Assembly: GCA_025890175.1 (NCBI GenBank)
Contig: JANPYM010000008.1
Span: forward strand, 515,501 to 579,500
Length of the DNA stretch: 64,000 bases
Direction: 5' to 3'
Source: Ciborinia camelliae
Taxonomy: Eukaryota; Ascomycota; Leotiomycetes; Helotiales; Sclerotiniaceae
The notes beneath the pieces were generated by a model. It did no database searches, was not told the origin of the DNA, and saw nothing but the letters and a program-made list of their open reading frames with translations. Shown piece by piece: positions 46,120 through 57,185 of this stretch; the first letter of the stretch is position 1; each line of letters begins with the position of its first letter. Both the position numbers and the translations under genes were made by a program.

Positions 46120-47224
46120 TTTCAGAAACCAGCTTGCACGACGCGTATACTCTAGGTGCCTTCCATTATCCAGAGGTGGCCTACCACACTACCTCTTCTA
46201 TGTCGCATGCTTGCCCTCACTCGCTGTAGCCAATGTCTTTTCTAGTACTAACAAGTCTGTGATATTTCCAGCACGCCTTTCCATTCCTCATCTATCCAAT
46301 TCGAGACTATATCTAGTCTCACTCAACAGCAAGACGCGCACCCCGAGCTCACCAGACTACCACCAGGTAGATCTCTCGCTTACTCCTATATTTCGAAAGA
46401 CGTGAATTTAGGCTTCTTTCATCTAGCCACAGCATATCATATCGAAAATCCAGTCATATATAATCTAACAATGGCGAGTTTCACGAGAGCATTCTCCTCT
46501 TTTTGGGAAAGACTCGGACAGTGGATCGGAAGGAGGGGTATATTCATTTGAGATATTCCAGCGTTTCAAACTCTATGCAGGCTAAGGGAGAAGATCTGGT
46601 ATTTGAGAATTGGAGGATTGCGAAGACCTTGGATGGTTTTGGTACTGTGGAAGATAGTTTTAAAAGATAGTATCAATGCATGCCGAATAAAAGCCGAACA
46701 TTTTTAGGTTAGTCATCTCCTTTCGTTGTGAAACTTCGGAAGCAGGAGATATATTTTCCCGAAGCTGATCAACCAATCAGCATCTGAATAATCTGCATTC
46801 CATTTGATAGTCAAAAGAACAGAAATCACAAAACCTCAATTCATGAATCCTTTCGAAAAACATGAATTTGTTTCATTGTGGATGAAGCTATGAAACCATC
46901 CCCAAAGTCCAGCATCTAATAAAAACAACATAACAAGTGTATCGTTAATCAAGGCATCCAAGCTCCATTTGATTTAGCCCCAAAAGAATGAAGTGTTTCT
47001 TCTGGCCAGCTTCAATTCTCAAATCAAGCTCCCTCCTCAGTTTCTACACTCAGCCCAATTGAAACAGAAACCCAAGTCTGGTGTGAGAATCAAGCAAATG
47101 CACATCAAATATAATCTTCTCATTTCCCATTTCCCATTTCCCATTTGCCGAGCCAGCGCTGGGTCATTGAACACAGCATTCTATATGATATCCCAAACCA
47201 TTACCATTTGTTTCATCATCACCA
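46120..47224. other. Intergenic, no gene recognised
   Basis: Short ORFs only. Nothing recognised on either strand. Confidence 0.35.
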
Positions 47225-47563
47225 TCAATTCCCTCTCCATGTACACGAAAACAATATGAAGAACTCACCATCCCAAAAAGACCTTATTTTCCCACCTGGT
47301 GTTAGACCTCTTGAATACAAATAAAATAGCATTCCAACCTCAATCCCAAATATTTCTTTAAATGTGTCTAAATCATACTGATAGAAATCTGATCCCCGCC
47401 CATAATTCCAATAGCTGGCAATATCTCTTGCTTCATCAATAGTCCGTCCGTGGTTTTGAACAAGGAGACTGGTCAGATATTGTCGGACTTCTGAAGGGGT
47501 ACTGTTCTCTGGACGGGTAAGATATGTTGGTGGGTTTCTTTGGCCTGTAAATTCTGATGACAT
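47225..47563 (-). CDS. Small uncharacterised protein
   Basis: 112 codons from an ATG (MSSEFTGQRNPPTYLTRPE). The body (SEVRQYLTSLLVQNHGRTI, RDIASYWNYGRGSDFYQYD, FKEIFGIEVGMLFYLYSR) has even, protein-like composition with predicted helices, as in small fungal proteins of unknown function. A GTGAGT at about 47272 right after SFWD could be a donor to a further exon, so the final residues are uncertain. No signal peptide or membrane segment. Confidence 0.45.
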   Translation of the reverse strand: MSSEFTGQRNPPTYLTRPENSTPSEVRQYLTSLLVQNHGRTIDEARDIASYWNYGRGSDFYQYDLDTFKEIFGIEVGMLFYLYSRGLTPGGKIRSFWDGEFFILFSCTWRGN

Positions 47564-47569
47564 GTTGAC

Positions 47570-48290
47570 AGATGAGATTGGATTGATCTTGTTTTACGAG
47601 GGAAGATATTTGTTGGGTGGTTTTGGTATTTAATTTCGAACTTTTTATTTCTGATTTATTTGGGAAGCCGATGGCTAACGTCAATACTGAAATTTCCCAA
47701 GGCCTACGTATCAAAACAACATTTTTTTATGTGACAATGTCAAAGACTCATTTTTCTTTCTCCAGTTTTGAGAGGATCTAGACTTGAGATTTGGTTATCA
47801 ATCCCAAAAACGGACCGTTTTCTTTGTTTTTGTTTTTGTTTCGTGAATATTCGTCTTGAGCCTCATAAATGATCAACAATAACCCCAATCAAAGTCTTTG
47901 ATAAATCCAGCTTGCTGTTTTTAATTGGTTTATTGAATCAGAGTGGCCTTGTTTGGGCAATTTAAGTATTCCGAGTCTCAACGCAAATGGTTTACCCTGC
48001 GAATATCCAGAGTAAGACATTAAGAGAAAAGTTGGTATTTATGGTGAGAGAGTAGGGGATTTTGTAATAATCATATGTTTCGGATAATGGGCATCCAAAA
48101 CTATCTGCAATGATAGAACACACTCTTCTGAATAGGTTGAGAGTCTTCGTTCTCTCAGATTTATCCCCAAAACCTCTCACATTCAAATCTTAAAGACGAT
48201 CCAGATGAACAAATCTCGCAATGGCTTCTATAAATACCGTCCCGTAGAGTGCCTGTTGTTTAGTTCGGAACCCTAAACCACTAATCACAT
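47570..48290. other. Intergenic, no gene recognised
   Basis: Transition into the repeat field. Only short ORFs; no gene seen. Confidence 0.35.
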
Positions 48291-49628
48291 TCTCAATTTA
48301 CATGCGTTATCCTGACAAGTACTATCACTATTTCGAAATCTACGGGTCACTGTTCATCCCTAGCTTCCTTAACACTAACTATGACGCGAATAGTCTACCA
48401 CTTAGAGCCCTCAAAAGAGCATTCGATGAACTTTGTTGCATATCTAGAAATACATATTACAGGCTCCATCCTGACAAGTACCATCAATATTTCGAAATCT
48501 ATGATTCACGCCTCATTATTCTTTCTTAGCTTCGGCAAATATAACTAGCGTGTCAAATAGTCTACCACTCAGAGCCCTCAAAAATAACATTCTATAACTT
48601 TTGTTGCGCATCTATATCTTTGATATTACAGGCCTAATCCTGACAAGTACTATCACTATTCCGAGAACTAAGGCCTGGAATAATGACGGAGGCTTTCTAT
48701 TTCCGCTAGCTAATTTAGCACCTCTCTCAATTTTCTACCTAGCCATTGAAAGGGGAGGATATAGGTATGTTGCATATCTACAAATTTATGTTACGAGGCT
48801 CATCCTTACAAGCCTGTAGCATCCCCGGGGCCCGGGGTTCACAAATTCCCATAAAAAGCCTAGATTAGAACTATTTTCGTAGTTCCAGTAGCGTTATCTT
48901 AGGGTCAGCAGTTGGTATTGGTGTTGTCACGGTGTATCGTTTTCCATTCAGAACATTGGAAATATTATATTTGCACATATATAAATTTATTCTGAAGTCC
49001 TCATCCACTATATTGTAACGCACGTACGATTCTTGGTTTATTGCTCTACTTACATTCCGCCATTCCCCATCTTCCTTGATTCCGGCAGCTGTTCTTAGCA
49101 CTTCCCATCATCCACTTAAAGCTCCCGAAAGAATTCTGTTGCATATCGATGAATGCAATATTAGGAGGCTCATCCTTACAAGTGTATGGGTAGTTTTGTG
49201 AATAGTATGCCACCATGGATGCCAACTTGTAAAAAGTCTAACCCCGAGCCGTTCTTTGTTAGCTGGGATTATAGTTCCTCGAAACTTTTATTTTATCCAC
49301 TCAGAGTCATTGAAACTGGTCTGTTGCACATCTACATTCACATTATTACAAGGCTCATCCTGGAATTAGGAGCTACAGTATATGATCTTTTAGAAGTTCA
49401 TAAGTCCAGACGAAGATCTTAAAATGGACCGATCGTTTTGCTCCGGCACTTGTTATTGGCAGCTTCCACTCAAATCCTTTAAATGTGTCTTGTTGCATAT
49501 CTACATTTCCGGATTACAAGGCTCATCCTAGCAATCTTGAGTTGTATACCACTCTTTGCGAAGTCCAATGACGATGCCAAATTTCAGCTACCGTATTCAT
49601 TCATTAATCAAAATAAGCATATCTTGTT

Positions 49629-49795
49629 GAGTCAGGTAGATATGCAACAATAGGTGCAACTGAATCAGGTATATTAGGTATATTAGATATATAGCGAGTC
49701 AGGTAGATATGCAACAAAAGGTACAACTGAATCAGGTATATCAAATATATGGCGAGTCAGGTAGATATGCAACAAGAGGCGCAACTGAATCGTAC
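49629..49795. repeat. Local tandem triplication carrying the core anchor in inverse orientation
   Basis: Three copies (starts 49629, 49696, 49754) of GAGTCAGGTAGATATGCAAC plus a CAACTGAATCAGG/CGT part. AGATATGCAACA is the exact inverse of the field's TGTTGCATATCT anchor. Confidence 0.7.
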
Positions 49796-51105
49796 ATAAA
49801 AGCATATATGTATAGTATACATGAAATTTACGTACAATGGCCTTACTCGGTCATGTTGCATATCTATGAACACAATATTGCGAGGTTCATCCTTACAAGT
49901 GTGTAAGTAATCCAACATCCAAGCCCTTCAATTTCTGGAAGTTACAACTAGTATCTACGATCTTCTTATACCCAGAGTCCTCGGAAAAGTTTAACTTTTG
50001 TTTATTTTGTATATCTACGATCTGATTTATAAACTTCATCCTGAAAATTTGTTCATTGGCTTGTCAATAGTATATAATTTATCTTCGAACCCTTTATCCT
50101 ACTATAAAATCAAGAACAAAATGATTCGTTTACCTCTGGTAGTAATAATTGTTGTCATATATTGTCATCATGACTGGATTTCGTACTTGTTCGCCTGGAA
50201 GACCTGCTAAAACATATGTGTGTCTTTGGTATCAGTGATTCTATCTTACAAGGCCAATCCCAAAAAGTGTGAGCGCAAAATTTATAGATAGTATGCAGCG
50301 ATTTTGCAAATTTAAGTTCGACAACCGAGCTACTTCGGTAGTTGAAATTAGCTTTTCTTTAGCTCCTATATAGTTGCATTTAGCGCTTTTGATGGTGCTC
50401 GCCGTTCTAAGCTTTCGGGGAAAAAGTAATTTATGCATCTCTATTTTTATTGTATAAGCATCATCCTATTAAGTAACTGGATAGTAATTATATCTTTATT
50501 TGTCAAGTTATCTCTACTCAAAGAGTCAGAAGGCAATAGAAGGGAGAGAAAAGATAGAATTTGAGAGTGAAATGTTTTTGTAGAATAAGTTGATTAATTG
50601 CTCTTTTATAATGAAGTTTTTGTAAAATTAAACCCAAGTTAGCGAGTGGGAAGCGAGACGAGAAACGAAATCGGGACTAAGCCCCTAAGTTCAACAAGTC
50701 TCGGTTAATTAGCGCAAAGTCTAATTCAGGACCGATCTTCTACCTCCACAACCATACCATATTTATTAATACTTTCACTAACTCACGTTTCTATTTTTGC
50801 AGGCATCATCCTAGCAATGCGTGACTAGTAAGTAAGTCTAGTACCATTCTCAACGCGTACGAATACCCACTAGTGGAGAAGTCTACATCTCCCTCTCGCT
50901 TCAGTTTAGCTCCCAGACTTGTAATTAGTCTTTCGAATCTTCCACTTAGACTCCCCTAAGAGAGTCATTTTGCACATCTACATATTCAATTTGCAGGCCT
51001 CATCCCAACAAGTGTGGAAACATTAACAAATGTACCATTGGTATATTGCCATTTTGTAGTTTTAACTCCGAGTTCCCACTTGTGGGGAAGCCTAATTCTC
51101 CATCT

Positions 51106-51671
51106 GGTCTACCCCGTTTGGTGTTAGGAATCAAGATGGCAGGTGCGACCATATGTCCTATATAGCCCCAAGGTCGTACATTTAGCATAATCAACCTCTC
51201 TACACCCTACATTGAGAATCCCACCTTCATCGGCCCATTAGTTAATTGGAACGCCCGATTAACCAATGAGATCCCCTTTCTCTAAGAAAATGCACCATTA
51301 GCTGATAGGATCAAGATTATTTTTAAAGATATAATATTTGCTTTTTCTACTGTGCAAATGTTGAGAATAATAACAAAAATAGAATAATTCAATCAATCGA
51401 AGTAAAGTAAGCAATGAATCTATGATCTACCACCACCACCAAGTTGTCGAGTGATAGTACGTCGCGTAGGTATAGTACTCGCTGTCGCTGTTCCCGAAAA
51501 TCTTTTTGGACGTTTTAAATGGAGAGCAGGATAAAAGTATGAAATATTGATCGAATTTTCATACAAATAATTGATTTTTTAGGTGAGAGAGGCCCATTAG
51601 CTAATGAGGCGTCCCATTCAGGTAAGAGGGTCTCATTGGTTATTGGAACGGATTGATGAATGGGGTAGACC
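51106..51671. mobile_element. TIR element inserted in the repeat field (copy A)
   Basis: Starts GGTCTACCCC and ends with the perfect inverse GGGGTAGACC, 566 bp. Removing it reduces the 781-bp gap between field anchors 50970 and 51751 to 215 bp, the normal period, which supports a real insertion. Subterminal CCCATTAG/CTAATG blocks recur near both ends. No coding capacity and no clear target duplication. Confidence 0.5.
51122..51229 (-). repeat. Dispersed LTR-like repeat, copy 1 of 3
   Basis: Begins TGTTAGGAATCAAG and ends CCACCTTCA on the plus strand; the inverted form (TGAAGGTGGGATTC to TTGATTCCTAACA) matches copies at 53378-53472 and about 54424-54530. TG...CA borders suggest a short LTR, but no target duplication is seen. 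Confidence 0.4.
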
Positions 51672-52217
51672 AAATCCGCCTTTTTTAGTTCCGCCGCTAC
51701 TCGTAAGTGGCATTTCGAATCGCCCATTCAGAGCCCTCTAAATGAATATGTTGCACATCTACATTCTTTTTATTACATGGCTTATCCTTACAAGTAAGAA
51801 ATAGTACCGGCATATCACGGTTTTTTAAGCTTAGTATAGGACTAAAACCTTCCGGCTTTTCACTATTTCCAACACTTGTAACTAGCATCTCTCAGAGTCT
51901 CCCAATCAGAGCTTTTCAAAAGGGTATGTTGCACATCTCCATTCATTTTATTACAAGGCTCATCCTTACAAGTAAGTAAATAGTCTAGTTACTGGTTGAA
52001 ATATTGTTCATATACCCCGCTTAAAAGTTTAAACCTCTTTTTTAGTGATATCATCTACGACGAGTTTTTTTCAGTATACCCCAATCAAAGCTCATCAAAA
52101 GAGTATTTTGCACATCTACATCCTTCATATTACAAGGCACATCCTTACAAGTAAAGGCATATTTGGATCACTACCTAAAATATGGTTTGTATACCTCGCT
52201 TAAAAATCCAACTCCGC

Positions 52218-52530
52218 CAATTGGTGTACCCCGTTTGTCAATCTGGCCCATTAGTTCATGGAACGCCGATTAGTTAATGGGCCACTCTACCTAAAAGTCA
52301 ATTATTTAAGTGCTCTATCGAAGGGTAGAGAACGAGTGTAAGGGGGAGAGGGGAAGAGACCGAGGGGAGTGGCAGTGTTGATTAAATTTTATTATTATTT
52401 TTAATACCTTGTACTAGTAGAAAAAGGAAATCTTATATCTTCAAAAAAAGTCCTGATCCGATTAGCTAATGGGGCGCCTCATTCGGATAAAGGATCTGAT
52501 TGATCAACCGGGCGGCGCTAATGGACTATA
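52218..52530. mobile_element. Related TIR-element insertion (copy B, borders approximate)
   Basis: The left side GGTGTACCCCGTTTG resembles the left end of copy A (GGTCTACCCCGTTTG). It holds GGCCCATTAG...TAATGGGCC inverted blocks and GATTAGCTAATGGGGCG. It lies in the enlarged 496-bp interval between field anchors 52108 and 52604. The right border is not clear. Confidence 0.35.
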
Positions 52531-53377
52531 TTGGTGCTTTAGTGACATCACTTATAACTAGCTTTCTCAGAATCTACCACTCAGAGCTGTTATAAGGATT
52601 ATGTTGCAAGTCTACATTTTCATATTACAAGGCTCATCCTTACAAGTGAAGAAGTAGTTTGATAGCCAGTTGAGATATGCTTTGTCTCCCCCGCTTCAAA
52701 ATTCAGTTTCGCGTTTTTTTAGTAAGATCACTAACAACTAGAACATCTCATAGTCTTTCGCGAAAAGTCCAAACCCCATCAAAAGAGCTTCTGTTGCATA
52801 TCTGTATGTTTTAATTTACAGGGCTTATGCTGACAAGTGTATGAGTCCTAACCATTTACGGTTGAATATATGTAATCTTTATTCTAAGTCTAAGGGTGGT
52901 AATATACTAATATTATATGAGTTACGACTCACAAACAGTAGATCTAACCTGGCACTTAAGCTCTGGAATCTAGAATTGGAATTTCATTCCATCAGTTTCA
53001 GAAAGAAAAACTCGATTCAATGCTATAAATTGAGTTCTATTTCATATTTACTTTCTTCAAAACTTTCATGTTTACAACTTTGTGAAGAGTATACTTGTTA
53101 CTAGAATATAATTCTCTTTGGCTCTGAAATTCTAGATCATGAGTGGCAACTAGCGAAGACTCTAGTTCCTCTCCCTCTTTTGTTAGCTCCGGTGTTAAAA
53201 ATTAGCATTTCGAACCATTTTGAAGCCTTGACCTTGTTCCATTCATAGCTCCCAAATGGGTTATGTTGCATGTCTACAACTCCACTCTATACAGGCATCA
53301 TCCTAACAAGTGTGATGGTAGTGTTTTTGGGTAGTTAATCTCTATATCTGGAGTATATATGACCCGGTAATTAGCGT

Positions 53378-53472
53378 TGAGGGTGGGATTCTTGTTACAG
53401 GGTGTAGAGAGGTTGATTTCTTGTTAATTGTACGATCCTATACAATAGCACCTGCCGTATTGATTCCTAACA
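53378..53472 (+). repeat. Dispersed LTR-like repeat, copy 2 of 3
   Basis: TGAGGGTGGGATTC to GATTCCTAACA, sharing GGGTGTAGAGAGGTTGATT and GCACCTGCC with the inverted copy at 51122-51229. Confidence 0.45.
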
Positions 53473-54016
53473 CGGTTGCTCACCCAGGAAGCCAATCAAA
53501 AGCAAAATTAAAGCTATTCATAATCCTTTCTGGCTTTCCATTTCCTTGTATACCGTTTTTAAATCTTAAATCCATTTTATCATTTTCTTACTGTCGGGAC
53601 AATCATGTGATCGTACATAATAGTAGCACAGCATCCTCAGATCCACCTTAGCATAGTATTATAGGAATCAAGAATCATCATACACATACATAGCATAAAG
53701 TAATTTACACTTTGAACTATCACTAGGTTGATACCAACACTTACTTTCTATATTATTATGTAAACCTCAAAACTGCGTCTCCTAAAACATAACTTCAACT
53801 TTATCTTGTATTGTAATTTATCACAAAACTATTAACTCGGACTTTACACTTTTGATTCCGGTATTAAACATATATATATATCGTAAATCTCTGCTAAAGC
53901 CCGCTGTCACGGAGTGAAGTGGAAAAAGGAATCATAATCTTAGGCATCGGAATAGTATTGTAGTAAACTATGAAGAGGAAAGAATTCTAATCAAATAGAA
54001 CCTCTTTAAATACCCT

Positions 54017-54125
54017 CTAGCTCCTGCTCTAGCTCCTGCTCCAGACCAGTAGCTCCTGCCCTAGCTCTCTAGCTCATGCCCTAGCTCTTTAGCTTATGCC
54101 CTAGCTCTTTAGCTTTATGCCTTAG
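54017..54125. repeat. AGCTCCTGCCCT-type minisatellite
   Basis: Degenerate units AGCTCCTGCTCT / AGCTCATGCCCT / AGCTCTTT in tandem within a wide gap of the repeat field. Confidence 0.8.
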
Positions 54126-54423
54126 GCAATCACCCTGGCAGCTCCTGACACGAACGCCGTTTTCCTTGTATTATAATAAAACAAAGTAAAAAATGGTTTC
54201 TAAAAAGTATAAAATTTGAACGTAAATATATTGCAAATAAAAGCATAAAGCATGTCAAAGATTGAGAGACATATTTTTACTTTGTATTGATAGAATTCAA
54301 AAGATGCAAAGCGATAACAACAGTGTAGGCGTCAGTAGATTGAACGTGATATAATCTGGGTCTCGAATTGGAATACATTGATACCAGGAACCCTTAAGAA
54401 CCTATTGCTGCGTAGGTCATCAT

Positions 54424-54530
54424 GGGAGGATTCTGATTGTAGGTGCGGAATGGTAGTTTATTATTAGAACTACGATGGTGAGACTATACAGGCCGTATAG
54501 TCGCACCTGCCGTACTGATACCTAACGGCG
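54424..54530 (+). repeat. Dispersed LTR-like repeat, copy 3 of 3 (diverged)
   Basis: GGAGGATTCTGATTGTAGG ... GTCGCACCTGCCGTACTGAT and ACCTAACGG, matching copies 1 and 2 in order and spacing. Confidence 0.35.
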
Positions 54531-57185
54531 TACCTTAGCTTTTACAACTCCTCCACTCAGCGCCCCTAAAAAGATTTGTTGCGTATCTACAACTCCACTT
54601 CAAACAGGCATTATCCTCACAAGTGTTTTGGTAATGTTAATGAGTGGTATATTCATTTCTAATATAGGTATGTGTTCAAATGGCGAAGTCTTTTAGTTTC
54701 GCCACCGGGTTTTTAGCGAATCTTAGGGTTTTCAGAACTCCTCCACCAGTGTTCTACTTAGTATTTTCCGTATTCCGTATACGGGCCCGTATAGTGATAA
54801 GTTCTACATTTTTGATACGTATCTAGGTATGTGATATTGAATTCCATACCACTGAAAATATTGCAAAAGATTGATCGAAAAATAGGAATAACTTCAAAAA
54901 TCGATCATGCAGTATAGGAATTTCAATGTTTTTCTAGTATTTCAGTATATCCTTATAAATATTCATATTAAATGATAGGTACCTACGCAAGTGGTATGAT
55001 TCCTCCTTCATTCGTGCGATATACCGTATGAGATCCTCAATACGCGCCACCGATGTACGGTAGTATACTAAGTAGAACACTGTCCTCCACTCAGAGTCCT
55101 CAAAAAGGGGTTGTTGCATATCTATAACTCCACTTTCTACAAGCATTATCCTATAAATGTGTTGGTAGTGTGTGTGAGTAGTAGATTTATTTCTGAAATA
55201 TATGTGTTCAAATAGCGAAGCTAATCCGGACCGTTCGCTTAGTCTAGCCACCGGTATTTACCTAGTGTATCTTAGGGTATTCAGAACTCCTCCACTCAGA
55301 GTCCTTAAAAGAATTTGTTGCATATCTACGCTTGCATTTTTACAGGCAGCATCCCAACAAGTGTATAAGTAGTATGTCCCCTTCTGAAGTTTGCGAGTTG
55401 AAACTAGTGCCAAATCTTATTTTCCCCGCATCATGTGAATTCTGGTAGTCATGCCATGTATTTCTGAACGGGGGTGGAATTGGTCTTTGGAAGAATGTAG
55501 CTATGGATCTTGTAGTTGGTTACCTTTAAAGAAGGCCACTCTGCTTGATTCGGTAGTAATTTTTATTCAAAGTGATCTCAAGATTACTCACGGATTTGTT
55601 GGCACCTTTTTAAGATCTCCCATCCCCAGCACTTCTCCAATTACTAAAAGGAGTCTAATAAGTGGATATGCCGCCATGTTTTAGTACGCCCATAGTTCGA
55701 AGCTTGGTCAGCTGATGTCACGTAACTCGAATCATTTTCAAATTCCCTCCACTCAGAGCCCTTAAAAGAGTTATGTTGCACATCTACATTGGATTTATTA
55801 CAGGCAGTATCCCAACAAGTGATGGAGTAGTTCTTTCGTGAATTTTAGTTCAAAATTTAAATGCAGCCTGGGAGTTTTATCCGCCGCTCTTTTAGTGCCA
55901 ATAGTTAGCTCTAGTAGAGATCCAGATCATCCAGTTCGATCCGCTTTCAGAAGCCCTCCACTCAGAACCTTTGAAAAGCTATGTTGCACATCTACACTGG
56001 AATTATTACAGGCAGCATCCCAACAAGTGCGGGAGTAGTTACTTTCCAAAGTTTAGTTTAAGCTGTAAATGGAGACCGGAAGCTTTATCCGCCACTTTTT
56101 TAGTTCCTGTTGTTATAAAATAGTTTTACATACACTAGCTTAGTCATCGAGCTAAGTTCTATGGAATCACAATAATAATAAGTTCAATAGTTCCAATTAC
56201 TAGTTTTAGTATCTCGGTAGGTATCAAATTCTAGCCTCCTCCAGAATCCCTCCACTCAGAGCCCTTGAATCAAATTCATATTGTCCATGTTGCATATCTG
56301 TATTTTCATATTGCAAGGCTCATCCCGACAAGTCTGTTACTAGTACCACTGTTTTGACGTCTATATGTTCTGAAGGAAAGCAAGAACATAATAATTTATT
56401 TTTCAGCTCCGCGAACTACAATTTGGAATGTCTCAAAATTCTTCAATACTCCCCACTTAAAATCTCCAAGATAGCTTTGCTGCAAATCTGAAATCCATAT
56501 TTTCATTTTACAATACCCTCCCTCCATTTAGAATCTTCAAAAATAACATGCTACTATGAGGATACCCGCATGAACCTTTTGAATTGTGACTAGTATAGTA
56601 TAATAATTCACTTTAAATCTACATAACAAACCCGAACTAGTGGGTAACTTTTATTAATACAGAGCCGTTCTCCTAGCTTGCGGGCTCCCGGAAGTTGAAA
56701 GTACAGAACGAAGTACGTACACCCAATCATTTTCAAAATATTATTCTGTTGCACATCTACAAGAACTTTTTTACAAGGTTGATCCTAACAGATCCATCAT
56801 TTGTGGTGGGTAAAATGGTGTATCGGTAGGTCGTTTATTCATGATTCTTGAAATTTAGACTAGGGGTCTTGGCGGTAAGTCTAGTCCGCTAGTGGGGATT
56901 ATCTTCCACTAATTATTATAGCTCTCGAAATCAACTCGAGTCATGCAATTGGTCTTCTGTTGTATATCTAAAAATTCATTTTACAGGCCATATCCGTACA
57001 TTTGTTATATATTATCTATCAGTAGTCTCTGGTGGCAAGTCTACTCCGCCTCCTTTTCAATAGTAGCTTCGCCAGTGGGAATTATCTTCCACTTAAGTTA
57101 TAGCTCTCAAAAAATAGTCATGCAATCTGTCTTATGTTGCATATCTACAAATTCATTTTACAAGCCATATCCCAACATTAGATAC

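Larger units (their letters stand above)
48291..57185 (+). repeat. 9-kb field of degenerate head-to-tail repeats with a conserved 75-85 bp core
   Basis: At least 23 clear copies plus about four weak ones, all in one orientation. The core reads in order: CCACTCAGAGCCCTT, AAAAGAG, TATGTTGCACATCTACATT, a variable 8-12 nt, TATTACAAGGCTCATCC or TTACAGGCAGCATCCC, then ACAAGTG and often GTAG a few bases on. The TTGCA anchors of clear copies are near 48436, 48604, 48770, 49139, 49324, 49493, 49856, 50970, 51751, 51929, 52108, 52604, 52794, 53266, 54579, 55114, 55318, 55776, 55984, 56290, 56749, 56960 and 57136. Adjacent intact copies are 149-215 bp apart. Spacers are less conserved but share CCGCC-TTTTTTAG and ACTAG blocks, so the true unit is about 150-215 bp. 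It has no long ORF and no relation to known satellites that I recognise. Confidence 0.75.

Noticed and set aside
48291..57185. CRISPR-like array
   Set aside because: The host is a fungus, repeats are degenerate rather than identical, unit spacing is uneven, spacers are related to each other, and no cas-like gene is present.
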